A DNA stretch of 64,000 nt from Rhyacophila brunnea (GCA_022495005.1 JAGYXB010002044.1:124001-188000), one strand, 5' to 3'; counted from the first letter of the stretch, positions 45,621 through 58,067 are shown. Notes: a model not told the origin generated them from the letters alone. Program-made: numbers and translations.

Positions 45621-45926
45621 GTCGATAAACAATATATTGAAGGACTAAAATTTTAATATTTCACATGAATTGGGTCAATTTGTTAAGATCTCAGAACAGT
45701 TGATGAATAATATAGAAATGTGAAAGTCATTTGCCATGGACCTAGGTATTGAGAAGCTAGGATATCTTTCTTATTATTGTATAACCCAACTTAAAGAAAA
45801 ATCGCGCCGATTGTCCTCACATATTGCATGCGCGTTTAGTTTCCGTGCCAAACATTAACTTTAATGCAAATACAGACGTAACTATCGAAATTAACGGTTC
45901 GGCGATTATATTACCTACTTCTTCCT

Positions 45927-45994
45927 TTGACCATGTCCGATCCTAATAGGATCATACGGACCTCCGCAGAGTGGAAGTTTGAATTAACAGAACA
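45927..45994 (-). mobile_element. tRNA-derived SINE, copy 5, fragment
   Basis: TTGACCATGTCCGATCCTAA-TAGGATCATACGGACCTCCG is the 3' end of the SINE in reverse. It stops abruptly at AACAGAACATT, where Harbinger-related sequence starts, so it was probably cut by that insertion. Confidence 0.7.
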
Positions 45995-46182
45995 TTATTA
46001 GAGCGATGGTGGCGGTAAAAACGAACTACTCATTTTGAAATTGACCGTTTTGACGTTAATGGAAACATTGTTCGGCAAGCATTTTTGCTAAACAAGTTTT
46101 AAATAACTACAAGCAGTTGAATACAATACATTACATACAGTATAATATAATTATTATATACAATCAGTAGTACCTATACAAA

Positions 46183-48074
46183 ATGTCGACGGAAGTAATT
46201 CGCGCGGGAGTCGTTAATTTAGCTCATGCTATCAAAAAGGAATTAGAAAGGAAAGAAAAGCAGAAATTGAGGCACAGAAGATTGTGGGTAAAATCATGGA
46301 CAAAAAGACGTGAGAAATATGGTGCATCGAGCAGTTTACTGAAAGAGTTGAAAGACGAAAATCATGTGGCTTATCGAAATATTTTGAGATTAAACTGTAC
46401 TTATTTTGATGATTTACTGCAGATGCTAGATGGAATGCTCAAAAAACAAGATACGAAAATGAGAATGGCAATCCCAGTAGTCACAAAACTGGAAGTTACA
46501 CTACGTTATTTAGCAACTGGTGATTCTTTCAAGTCTCTGGAATACCTGTTTCGAATTCCGGAACCAACAATATCAAAGTTTTTGCCCGAAGTGCTTACGG
46601 CGATTTCTCGCGCTCTTCAACCATTTATTGAGGTGAGTGAAAATTAATTTACTACGAATAATTATTAACAACAGTTTTTTTTTTGTAAGAATATATTTGA
46701 TGAAAGTATAGTTACATTATAATATAGTATTACTGCATACTTGCCCCAAATGTATTAAACATAGCCTGTCTTAAAACGTCATTATCCTCGTTTGAAGAGA
46801 CAGAATGCGAAGCAAGTGAATGGTTGGAAGATGGTGAAAATGCACTATCGATAACTTGTTGTGGGCTTAAATAAACGACATGCTCTGAAGAAGATAGCTT
46901 AGAACGAATGATAGAGTTTTGAAGTTCCCGCTGTAGTAGCTTGTCGCTGTGGTAGCTGACGAAGCTCAGATGCAACAAACTTTCCGAAAATGTCAAACGG
47001 TTTCTATTCAGATGCATTCTGTGTAATTTGGTCCAATTGGTGAATCGCTTCTGATATTTCAGAATGATGTTTTTCGGATGCTGGTCGTTTTTTAACCGTT
47101 TTCATTGGCGTCGCTGGTGGTCTCATTTTTGCAGGCGTTGTTCTTGCAGCGTTTTTCTGGGCAGTTGTTGTCGTTGTCTGACTCAACAGATTCCCTACAG
47201 CTTTCACTGCCCTCATCTGGCACTGTTTCTTGGCTGTTTTGTGACAGATCCTAGAAGTAATACAAATTTGTTACTGATTTCAATTTATTTAAAATATTAC
47301 TTTAATTTAATTTAATTTATCACTTTTATTGTTTGCAGGTACCTAAAACAGTTGATGAATGGAAAGAAATCGAAAAGAAATTCTTCCAGCGTTGGAATTT
47401 TCCTAGATGTTTTGGAGCCATCGACGGGAAACACGTCACCATTAAAAGACCTCCATGTTCCGGTTCAGCCTACTTCAATTACAAAAAAACTATAGTATCA
47501 TATTATTTGCTATGGCCGAGCATGTGACAGTGCAATATTCAGAGATAGCACTCTGAACATTGCAATGGAAAGCAATATTCTTGGGATTCCTGAATACGGC
47601 GTTATTATTGAAGATGATGCTTTCCCTTTAAAAGCAAATCTTCTGAAACCGTACAGTAAAACTGATCTCAGTGATGTTGAAAAAATATTTAATTATCGTC
47701 TTTTCCGTGCCAGACGAGTTGTAGAGAATGCTGTTGGCATACTTGCATGGCGATTTAGAGTATTTTCAAGACCAATTGAGTTGAAACCCGAAACTATCGA
47801 TAAAGTCATTTGGGCTGCTTGCAGTCTTCATAACTGGCTACGAACGATTGCTCCAGACAACTACTTTCCATAACAAGCAGTGGATAGAGAGGACTTAAAC
47901 ACTGGGAATATAACACCTTGGCTCTGGAGGGAAAGTGCCAACATTCTGCAGCCTATTAATAATCTAGGCAGCAATAATTAAAGACGTGCTGCTGAGGAAG
48001 TCAGACGAACATATGCTACATACTTCACAAAAGAACATCCCCTGCCTGTGCAATGGGAGAAAGTTGGACTCTGA
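46183..48074 (+). pseudogene. PIF/Harbinger transposase (HARBI1-like), decayed
   Basis: Exon 1 is 46183-46632 (150 codons, ending ATTGAG|GTGAGT) and carries the helix-turn-helix part (KLEVTLRYLATGDSFKSLEY, then FRIPEPTISKFLPEV). Exon 2 starts at 47339 after GTTTGCAG and has the first catalytic aspartate in FGAIDGKHV, then GIPEYGVIIEDDAFPL, and AVGILAWRFRVF. A deletion with frameshift near 47505-47545 removes the part holding the second aspartate, and a stop at 47871-47873 precedes the normal tail, which is still readable to about 48074. Exon 1 is fully open. The intron contains an exon of the antisense accessory gene. Confidence 0.8.
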
Positions 48075-48460
48075 TTAATAGTGCATTTATAATGATCTCT
48101 AAATAAATAGACATTAAAATAAATAATATTTTACTCATCAAATTTGATTGGTTGCTTCTTGTAGCCAAAACCTCATTCAAATAATTTCCATTGTTAAACC
48201 ATGTCAGCTTTGGCGAATAAATTTCCTCGGTTGTTTAATACATGTCTATATACATTTTTAATAGATTTAATTTTTGCCTTCAATTGTTTCGCATCCATTC
48301 CCCCAATTAACTGCTTTTCATTAAGTTCACTAAAAAGATGTTTGAAAATTTCATCTTTTAATTTTGTGTTGCAATAGTTTTTGTCTTTTATATTTCATAG
48401 CACAGGGTACTGCTGGAAGACGTTAAGAAATTCCACAATGTTATTTACGTTCCACTTCAT
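46730..48460 (-). pseudogene. Harbinger MADF/BESS accessory (Myb-like) protein, decayed
   Basis: Exon 1 (48460-48135) encodes a MADF-type DNA-binding domain: WNVNNIVEFLNVFQQYPVL, then NTKLKDEIFKHLFSELNE, then KIKSIKNVYRHVL. It has an in-frame stop where a Trp is expected before NIKDKNY. The donor is ATGA|GTAAAA. Exon 2 begins at 47250 after TTCTAG with an acidic stretch (DEGSESCRESVESDND), then a basic stretch (KMRPPATPMKTVKKRP), then a BESS-like FGKFVASELRQL motif, ending GASMQ at 46730. At least three frameshifts. It is antisense to and interleaved with the transposase gene. Confidence 0.65.
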
Positions 48461-48506
48461 TTTTTAGCGCTAGAGCCGGAGAAAATTAAACAACAACACA
48501 ATAATA

Positions 48507-51500
48507 TTGACATATTACGATATCAACTCGCTAGCTTGTGTATATTATTATCTAACAAGATCCAAAAAAATTGCCGGAGATTTGAAAGACGCAACTCGTG
48601 CAAAGGAGACTTCAGCGGGAAAGCGAGATGTCACGCCCAAGGCCTCAACGTCTCAGCAATTTGAGGGCACACCGGTATCAGGAAATGATGTATCTCTTGG
48701 AAACTCTACTACTGGTCAACGGTAGTGAAGAGGACGAGGGCAGCCATTGCAATTCATGGTAGCTTTGGTGGGGCGGTGAGGGGAGCGGAGGTGGTTAAAA
48801 ATTACCACTTCTACCCCTTACATCGCGACACCACAGATGCAGACATGAACAATTATATTAAAAAAATACTTATTGTACCGTTCATTTCACAATAGTTAAT
48901 GAAGTCAAAAGTTGATTACGCTTCATTTAAGGTAGGGATCCCTACTAAGCTAAGCACGTTGGTTTTTAAGGCGGAAAATTGGCCCGCCATTCATTTATTA
49001 AAGAATGGGTTGCCAGGATGGAAACACCACGGCTACCGAGTAACTGACTTAATAGTAACAATAAAAATAATAATTGCCCACAGCAATTATTATTCTACTA
49101 CCAGAATGTTCGGGGCTTGAAAACAAAATATGTCGATTTTTTGAGCAGTGTTTTGGCTGATGACTATGACATCATAGGGTTAACTGAAACATGGCTCAAT
49201 GATAGTGTTTTTAGTCGTGAATATTTTGGAAGTGAGTACTCAGTCTTTAGGAGTGATCGAGACTCCGACATAGGCCACAGGCAGGGTGGGGGTTGTCTTA
49301 TGGGGGTTAGAAGTATGGAAGGGTTACAGGCCGAACGTTTCCGTGCTTTGGAGACTCAAAATGAGGACCTTTGGGTGAAACTGACCTGCGACGGAAACAC
49401 TATTTACGTTTGCATCATTTATTTTCCACCAGCAAGTGACTTGGAGGTGTATAAGTGTTTTATTGAGAGTATGCTATCTAATATCAACTTGATTGGAGAT
49501 AGAAAGATTATTGAAATGGGAGATTTTAATCTTAACTCAGCGCGTAGTGGTAAAAAAGTCAGCGATGACATTGGATTTCTGTGTTCTGTTTTTGGATTTT
49601 CTCAGCATAATGATGTCTCTAACTCTAGCAATGGACTTTTGGATAGGGTATTTAGCAATGTCGATTTATCGCTTTCACGATGCATGTCTCCTCTTGTACG
49701 CGAAGATGTGTATTATCCAACATTAGTTTTTCTGCTCAGGTTTCGGTTGACTCGTCCGCTTCAGACTCCAATTCCCTCTTACAAAACCAATCAGTTCGGC
49801 GGGTGGAGGTTTGAAGGCGGAAACTTCAAGCTACTTTACTCGTTGATGAGTGAAGTGGACTGGAGTGAGTTGCTCGAGATTTGTGATGTGAATGATGCGG
49901 TACAATTTTTTTTACAATATTGTATATAATATTTTTGGTCAATGTTTTTCAAGGAAGTCGCCATATCGTGGTAGAAGGCGATACCCGAGGTGGTTTTCTC
50001 GGGAGATTATTGGGGACATTAAGGTCAAGCATAACTATCATACAGCATGGAAGGCTGGGCATGATCAGACTGACTATATCATGTTTAGCATCTATCGTTC
50101 GAAAGTGAGACAAGCTGTTCGACGGGCCTATCGAACATATATGGAAACGGTAGGAGATTGCATTCGCGAAAATCCTAAATTGTTTTGGAATTACGTAAAA
50201 TCATTAAGATGAGATGGTGGGTTTACGGATAGGATGAGTTGGAAGGGCGAAGAGGTGACCGGACATGGAGTGGCGGAAGCATTTGCTGGTCATTTCAAGT
50301 CTGTCTACGCAAATAGTATTCCAAATCTGGATGTTGCCTCAACGTCAGGAAAACCGTCATGTGGTGCCCAATCCGTCGATATTTTTTCAATTAATGAGGG
50401 CGATGTACATAAGTTTATTAAAAATTTAAATAATACTCGCACTTCGGAACCTGACTATGTTCCTACATTTTTTTAAAGGGATTGTATTGAGTTTGTCAAT
50501 GGCCCGCTTTTATATATATTATTTTAATCTCGCAATGGAGACATGTATCTTTCCGGAAACGTTGAAGATTTCGAAGGTTTCTTCAATCCATGAGAGTGGT
50601 ACAGAGTCATCAGTGGAGAATTACAGGCCGGTAGCTGTTCTCTCTGCACCAGCAAAAGTTCTTGAGATGATCATGCACAACATGATTTCTCCAAAAATTG
50701 AGTAATTTATAATAAATGAACGGCATGGATTTAGAGCAGGCCGATCAACGGAAACTAACCTGATGGTATTTACCCATTATGTGTCATCGGCACTGGATAG
50801 AGGCCACCAGGTTGACTGTTTTTCGAGTCTTCGTTCTTTAAGTCGATCATGACATCCTGATGGAAAAACTCCAACTTATTGGATTGTCGGATCAATTTTT
50901 GAAGCTATTCGGGAGTTATTTTAGGAACCATCAACAAAGCGTGTCGTACAGCCTTTATCAGTCACAGACCTTTTACACATTTTTTGGTGTCCCCCAGGGC
51001 TCAAACTTAGGGCCGTTGCTGTTTACGATTTTTTTATAAATGACACAAACAATGATTACAAATGAAACTTTTATTTAATTCTTTAGTTCGAAGCAGACTT
51101 GAGAGTGGGTCCATTATTTGGGCACCGCATCAGTTAAAGTATGGCCTTATGATGGAGAGGGTACAGAATAAATTCTTGAGACTCATTTACTTGAGGTTGT
51201 ATGGATACTATCCGTGGCTTTATCCAAGTGACTTTCTCTTAGGCATGCTTACATACTGCAGTCTGCAATTTAGAAGAAATCTTTATTTAGCTACGTATTT
51301 TTTTCGACTTATACGAGGTATAAATGAGAACTCTGCCATTCTGGGCAGTGTTGACCTGTGTGTCCCTGATAACTATCTTAGAAATAGAAACTATTAGTTG
51401 TTTATTCTCCCAAGGTGCAGAACCAACCTGCCAATGGTAATGCCAATTGGGAAGGCGAAAACTATGTTCAACGAAATTGCTTCGGGTGTTGATATATTCC

Positions 51501-52520
51501 ATCTACGTGAAAATGAGTTTAGGTGGACGTTATTTTATAAATTCTTAAAATAGGGTCTGCTTAACTCATCCGGTATACTTCCTTGTATCTATTAATACCC
51601 AGAAGAATGATAGGAACTCACATATATGTCGGTGGTAGAATTTTCTTCAGTATTATTTTGATTGGGAGATGTGTGACATCACGGGGTTTAATTTATATAA
51701 AACACATCTTTTGATTTAACAGCCCTGCGCAGGCGGGATTTATTTACACTAAATTATACAGACATCGACGGATATTACATTATAGATTACATTGTAGATT
51801 GTAGAAAAGACACGTTATTATTACTGGCCATTGCCGTAACACTTTTAATTCATTTGAAGCTAACACGGAGGCGGGTTAGTCTTTAGGCACATTGCCGGGA
51901 TCAACACCAAAACACTTTATCGGACACACAATTCGTTTTGAGGGTGGTTATATGAATTATTATTAACACGATAACGGGGAAAGAGATTCACTGAATTATA
52001 ATATTGAGACAAGCGTGGCTTTGCACTTCGCGTTGAGGAGAGCCGGCCGGGCCACGCGTGGTCCTAGACACCTTCCAGTCTCCCGGGAGAATTTGTACTA
52101 CTCTCAATTATCTACGACGGATCTATGGGTGATGAGACAGCGGGAAGGGGGGGGGGTGCAAAGGGATGAAACAAATTATGGTAAATTTTTGTTTGTCTCC
52201 CGGCAAGTTACCATTTCCTAGTAGCTGGACTCAGATACTTTCCCTTTTCGCCGCTGTTGAAATGCGTTGTGATGATGTTATTTCGTAAATCAGGGGAGGT
52301 GAACCATTATTCATGGCTGTTTGACATCGATTTTAAATTTCTGATACGGCATTCGAGGCATTTTTTTATGGTGAGGGTTGTATTTGGTAATACTATCTAG
52401 TTTATCTACTGATCTATCTCTTTTTTTATGTAATACTGTTATATTTATATATCTTTGTTTCTAAATGTCGTGTTGTGAACGTCTTGAACTTATAATTTTT
52501 AATGTCCACAATATGTTAAA
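48507..52520 (+). mobile_element. Jockey-like non-LTR retrotransposon, internally deleted
   Basis: Order: ORF1 remnant (48507-49060; a DYASFKVGIPTKLSTLVF segment typical of the ORF1 C-terminus), apurinic endonuclease, reverse transcriptase, C-terminal region, and a 3' UTR whose end (GTTGTGAACGTCTTGAAC at 52473, then TTTAATGTCCACAATATG) is shared by the relics elsewhere in the window. The 3' part equals the copy at 1-915 except for about 800 extra bases at 51600-52395 here, including a GC-rich patch near 52030, which may be a later insertion. Confidence 0.8.
49117..51551 (+). pseudogene. Non-LTR ORF2 (endonuclease-reverse transcriptase), broken
   Basis: 49117-49929: endonuclease with IIGLTETWL and MGDFNL motifs; the usual histidine near EDVYYP seems replaced by Y. 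49892-50705: linker and RT entry (ENYRPVAVLSAPAKVLE). 50720-51045: HGFRAGRSTETNLM and GVPQGSNLGPLLFTIF. The sequence then jumps to the post-catalytic segment LLFNSLVRSRLESGS at 51062, so the YxDD catalytic box has been deleted. The tail runs to 51551 with one stop at 51395. Several frameshifts; no activity is expected. Confidence 0.8.
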
Positions 52521-52585
52521 AAAAATCTATGCTTTTTTACGTATCTATTGTCTACGTATCTAAAGTATATTAGTCTATGCTATTG

Positions 52586-52790
52586 TCTATGATCTGCGTC
52601 TGCGCAGTAGAGCGTAGCGAACTCTTGGTAAAAAACGAACTACGTTCTGTCAAAATAGTCGCTAGCTTGTTGGCTTCTCAGCGAATGGAAAGTTTTGTGT
52701 GTCATTATCAAATCGCGGTAGCTGAATCACCCGCTTTTAAATTCGCCAACAAACAGCTCGTAAAGTAGCTCAATGTAATTGACGCTTAAA
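52586..52790. repeat. MITE-C partial copy
   Basis: ATGATCTGCGTCTGCGCAGT-AGAGCG and AAAAAACGAACTACGTTCTG match the core of MITE-C copies at 39716 and 42790. The right half diverges. Confidence 0.5.
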
Positions 52791-53554
52791 GAAGATCACT
52801 ATAAGACATGTGTATACTCACCTCATTTATTATTAATCTTATTAGGTACTTATTTTTAAATTTCAAGCTCAGAAAAAATTAAAACATAATAGTACATGGA
52901 AGTGTTTAAAAATAAAAATACACTTTTTTTACATGAATTTAATTAATATATTTTCATGTAAATTGCTGTATACTACAAATAATAGACTTGTTACCTAAAT
53001 ATAAAAGATAAAAATATATATAGACATTAACATAAAAAAAATTATAGACATACGGGCTATACACCAATTTCTTTCCGGTAAGATAGCTCACGGTGAACTG
53101 TGAAATACGTATAATATTTATATGTAACACACATTCGTTCGCATAACTCTGTCTCATTCATTTTGTATTCCCTGGTTATGACGGTACTTTGAATAGAGAC
53201 AGTTTAATATCGTTCAAGGCTTTTCTGTTGATTTTTCCGGAATATGTAGTTGGAAATTCGTCCAAGAAGACAACTCCTCCGCGTAGCTGTTTCGGTTCTG
53301 ACAAGTTTTCTAAAATTAAAAGCAAACATTTGATATATTATGTAATTACCTAATTGGAAAAACTTACAATGTGGAATATAAGTATGAAATTTTGTTCATT
53401 TAAATTTCTGCAATCGTCTGGTTAATTCGAATTACATACTTAATTCAGTAAATATTACACTGTGGTTAATGGTGCCAACGTGCCAATCTCTGATGCTATG
53501 GGTGAAAATTCATTCCCGCGTCTGACAAAAAACATATTATGTTGTGATCTAGAT

Positions 53555-54204
53555 CAGTGTTCTTCAACCGATGGTCCTCAGACCGGCGCCAGTCTGCAAG
53601 AGTTTATTACCAGTTCGCAAAACCTTTCACCATGCTATCAACCGATTATATCGCTGATATTAACCAGAAAGTCATATTCAACATTATAAGCCAACATTTA
53701 AAAGCGTTAGCTGAAAACTTTAATAAATATTTCTCTGATTAATAATCCCTTTTCGGAAGATATTAAATCCTGCGCACTTGATCTTTGTGAGAAAGGAAAG
53801 CTGATTGAGCTATCTTCTGATGTCACTCTAGTGTCCAGACATAAAATGCAATAATTGTCTCAATTTAGGATATCCCTTGATAAAGAATATCCATCTCTGA
53901 ATTATAAAGATCAGATTATTGGTAATTTTTTCGACTTCCTATTTATGTGAAAAGAATTTTTCATCTATGCCAGTAATAAAAACCAAACACAGAAATCGAA
54001 TGGATGTTGATGCAACGCTTCATCTCTCGGAAACAATGTTGCAACCACGTATATCAAATTTGCTTACAAAGAAGCAGCAGCATATGTGGCACTAACCAAA
54101 AGTTGTAATTTTAAAACATAAGATTTAATAAATAAAATTCCATCTATAATGGTTATTATTTCTGTCTAATAGGGCCGCGGGTGTTAAAAGGTTGAAGAAC
54201 ACTG
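53555..54204 (+). mobile_element. hAT transposon remnant, 650 bp, perfect TIR and TSD
   Basis: The 15-bp ends CAGTGTTCTTCAACC are perfect inverted repeats, flanked on both sides by ATCTAGAT. The interior has broken plus-strand hAT transposase pieces: NPFSEDIKSCALDLCEKGKL, then a RISLDKEYPSL and NRMDVDATLHL-like stretch. In intron 10 of gene D. Confidence 0.88.
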
Positions 54205-54594
54205 ATCTAGATCAAAGACACACTGAGTTAGGCGAAAGTTTTTAATAAGGCGCGTTGCACATCTAAACTCGTGCGACTGTAACACGTCAAATATGTGTAT
54301 GTTTTTTGGGTATTCACATAAATTAAAATATATATAGAGGCCCACGGATTTACAATGGTTATCGACGTCAAAATCATGTTTTATAAACATGTGTTACCAT
54401 ATTGTTGGCCACATTAAAATATTCTTATTCTTTTCTAAAATATCAGATGGTTTTAAATTCAAGTGAAAAATAATATTTTTCGACATACTTTTCACTGCAT
54501 TTTGAATATCTTCAGCAGAGACTTTTGCTCCTGGAAATAGTTGAACAAACGCTGCTGGATGCTGTCCATCAACGGGATGTGGTAAACCAACAAT

Positions 54595-54622
54595 GACTTA
54601 GACTTAGACTTAGACAATAGAC
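54595..54622 (-). other. Frameshifting GTCTAA repeat in exon 10 of gene D
   Basis: Three to four tandem GTCTAA units (minus strand) replace the two codons found in genes B and C between VY and the V-V-G-L core. The exon is 13 nt longer, so the frame ends at TGA shortly after. Downstream the original frame reads on cleanly (VIVGLPHPVDGQHPAAFVQL). Confidence 0.8.
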
Positions 54623-56024
54623 TTCTGGAATCTTGGCGATCTCTTTCTCTAATTCAGCTGGAGCAACCTTTAAAGAAAACATATATACCTGCGTATCAAT
54701 AGTTATAGGTGCGTAACAGAAAAATAATTTGAGTGGGGGTCTAGTTAGAAAAATTATATATATTAATATATTATTGATTTTTAAAACGGCGGGAGGGGGC
54801 GGGGTCAACAAAATCCAATAGGTGTCACTTCCACATTTATCTATTTACTACTTTAAAATTCTCGTTGTTTCGACCATGGACACTGCACTTTTTCGGGTAC
54901 ATTATCCATACCCATACACTCTATACGTTGAGTCTGACAAAACAATGCTTTTGGAGACTTTTAATTAATTTTGTAATAATTAACGTGTTATTTTCATTTT
55001 CAAATCAATTAGCAAAAACACAATTTTGAGCGCCCCGCAAACATTGAATTTTAATATTATAAAACATGAATGAAAGTCTATGCTAGTACTCAAAAAAGAA
55101 ATCATTACAAGTAATAGCTGTTAGAGTATATGCTTCATAACTTTGCACTCCAGCTCTAGGATGAAAATTATGTAATATATTCTAAAAATATTTTTTTATG
55201 TATTGTATGTATCTATTTATTTTTTTATTACTACATATATTATTAAAACAAGTGAATATCATTTGATCTAATTTTATGCGGGGTAATTAGGCAAAGAGGC
55301 GAATCAGTGTAGTAAAAAGTGTAAAACACCTTAGCACAAAATGACGATAAAAAGTATCTACCTACGTTTATTTTATATTTAGTATACCAAAAATTCTTCC
55401 GTGCTCCATCGACCATCCACTCCATATATCAATCGTATTAAGTCGCTTCGCATTGTGATTCAGAATGATCTATAATAATTATTCTATCATATTCAAAAAA
55501 CATCAAATTATTCAAAGAAGAAACATACTCGATCAGTTATTTTTGTATTGCTTTGATATCTTTCACGCAGCCAAAAGATCTTGGTTGATTTTTGACAGAA
55601 ACTTTCAATTTTTCATTTATGATGGTCTAGTTTGCTATGATTCACTCATTAACTATAGATAACAATAGGTAGATAATAATATTAATTTGCACACAATTTG
55701 TCTAGGGACATCACTGGGTTTAGTTACCTGATAATTGCGAAATTTAAGCATTTCTTTGAGCCTGTCTACAATGAAGAAATCTTCTTCTTCATCGTAGTAA
55801 ACCAAGTCTCCTGTCCGGAACCAATCTCCGTCAAAGGCCTCAACAGTTGCTGCAGGATTACCATAGTAGCACTGGAAGAATACTTCATGTTATTTAATAA
55901 ATCAGTTTGGTGTGTTTATAAAAGACTAGGTGTTTGTACGCTTTTTTTTTCACCTGGTATTTATTTGTGTATTTATAGTCGTCTGTATCTCGCCTTCATT
56001 CTCAATAATTCATCCTCGTAGTTA

Positions 56025-56130
56025 TAACTAGAGACCGGATTATATGCAACATAAAAGCTTGAAATATGCATGAAAAATGCTTAAAATATGCATGAAAAGT
56101 GTCAAAATATGCAACATTAAATAATATTAA
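56025..56130. repeat. ATATGCATGAAAA tandem motif, hAT-like end
   Basis: TAGAGACCGGATTATATGCA resembles a hAT tip, followed by three near-repeats of AATATGCATGAAAA. No matching right end was found. Confidence 0.4.
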
Positions 56131-56197
56131 AAAAACCGGCATATGTTAAATGCATCAGTAGCCTATTTTAGCGCTATTTTTGTCGGCAACGTTCATC

Positions 56198-56281
56198 GTG
56201 GGCGTAGCTCAAATGGTAGAGCGCTTGCTTAGCATATGAAAGGTAGCGTGAAACGGTAGCGTAGAAGACCCGGCGCCTCCA
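56198..56281 (+). pseudogene. tRNA-Ala (AGC) pseudogene
   Basis: GTGGGCGTAGCTCAAATGGT-AGAGCGC is a good acceptor strand and D-arm. The loop TTAGCAT gives anticodon AGC, and CGCCTCC plus A closes the acceptor stem with one mismatch. The anticodon stem pairs poorly. The T-arm is disrupted by a tandem duplication (GGTAGCGTGAAAC and GGTAGCGTAGAAG), making it 84 nt instead of about 72. In intron 8 of gene D. Confidence 0.75.
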
Positions 56282-57442
56282 AGGTACATTTAATTTTTTT
56301 TAATACTACACATTCATGAAACCACCAAATTTTACACACTAAAATTATGCATCAAACTAAAAATCTACAAAAGAAAGAACAATGTAATTATTATTCCGTT
56401 TGGAAAATAAAATGTAATTAAAATTAATTTGTCTGTTAACTTTCTCTTTGTAATACAATTGAGACGAAAAACATTAAAAATTCCCAAGCGGTACCCATCC
56501 AACCGGTGTCCGCGCACAATGTTGTTTAACTTCAGTGATCGACGAAACCGTCAGCCACTCGGTCGGTAACATTCTGCGTTAACATGCACAGCATTTTATT
56601 TTCATAGTCACGCCGAGCGGTAAAACATATACATGTTAAAATAGTAATTTATAGTTTTTATTCCAAAATCAGTATACAATTAGTAAGTATCGGCGATAAT
56701 TATTAATTATTTAACATATTGTTACTCTTGTAAACGTTAACAATCAGCTACTGTTCCAAATGTTCGGTAGTAAACTCAAACTCGACAATATAAAACATTT
56801 CCGTCGTATGTAAATGTTCCAGGATAGTCAGCTATCCACGATGAGACACTTTTTTTGCGTGAGGCATGGTACACATTAAACTTTGCACAAATAAATAAAA
56901 AAAAACTAAACTGTTGCAATGAGCACGTAATGCAACATGCGTAATTTAATTGCCTAGTGGGAGGAGTGCTGCAGTAGGCGAGCGCGACGCAGAATGGTAT
57001 CGTCCGTCCTTGTCTCGCGTGAGTCTGTGTTTTACTTGGTCTTATATCCTACCAAAACAATATACGCGCGGCTGCTAAGTGCGCTCTAAAGTCCCGTCCA
57101 GGGTGAATGCGTTGGGCGGAGCGTTGAGCGGCGTGCGCAACTCAAACGTATAACCTTTCAACCGACATAATATGGGGACACTCCCAGAGTATGTGATTGG
57201 CATCCTACAATTCGCCACATAAGCAAGTCGGAGATTCTATTAGGCCATGTGCCTACTATAGTTTATTCAGTATAGGTAATATATTTTTAAACTTCTGTAG
57301 GTACTACAATAATCATTTAAAAAAGATGGCAACATTGTAAAAATCAAAAACAAAAAAAAATCACATGGAATGTGAAGAATTAACTTTCAAATTCAGCCAG
57401 TGGACAACCTATAATAGTGCTTCAAGAATAATGTGAACATAC
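56282..57442. other. Gene D intron 8, rest: nothing firm
   Basis: A GC-richer stretch (56930-57130) contains short CGCG-rich words but no ORF. No repeat family from this window is recognised here. Confidence 0.35.
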
Positions 57443-58065
57443 TTTGAAAAGAGTCCATGGAGAATAAAGCAGAAGCTCTCCAACTTTATGGGGACCTAAT
57501 TCTTCTCTGGTCTCTGCATCAATCACCTATAACATACAATACTACAAATAACAATATATTTTTTTTAATTATTATTATTGACAGAGAGTACGTACGTACT
57601 CGATGTTATTTAATTGATATAAGTTTTGTAATGTTCTATTTGAAATGTTTCGTGTCTGGATTGTCAAGTTGATCTAATCATAGTTCACCGTGAACTGTTG
57701 TATATAAAACTGATGGGATTTGATTGAAATCATACTAATCTATAAATAAACACTTTTAAAAATACTTAATAAAACTCACCGTAATACAATGGAAACACAT
57801 AAGAAAATATGAGGTAAGTGAATTAGAAATACCTACAGTCATATCATATACCTTTATTTATCTAAAATTCTAAATGAATGAAGTAGGTTAGCAAGTAGGT
57901 GCTTGTAAGTATCAAGTCGCACCTACCCATCAAATATCAAAGTAAGTTAACTAAAATTTAAGATTAAATTTCTCAAATAAATACAAATAAAGAAAATTAT
58001 AAAATATTTCTGGGGATGTTCCTCATCTACACCATCTATGAACGGCGCACCACTGGTTAACACTT

Positions 58066-58067
58066 AT
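58066..58067 (-). other. Mutated splice donor (AT) after exon 7 of gene D
   Basis: The exon ends TGG AAG at 58068, exactly 123 nt after its acceptor as in B and C, but the next bases are ATAAGTG instead of GTAAGTG. A GT four bases further would shift the frame. Confidence 0.8.
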
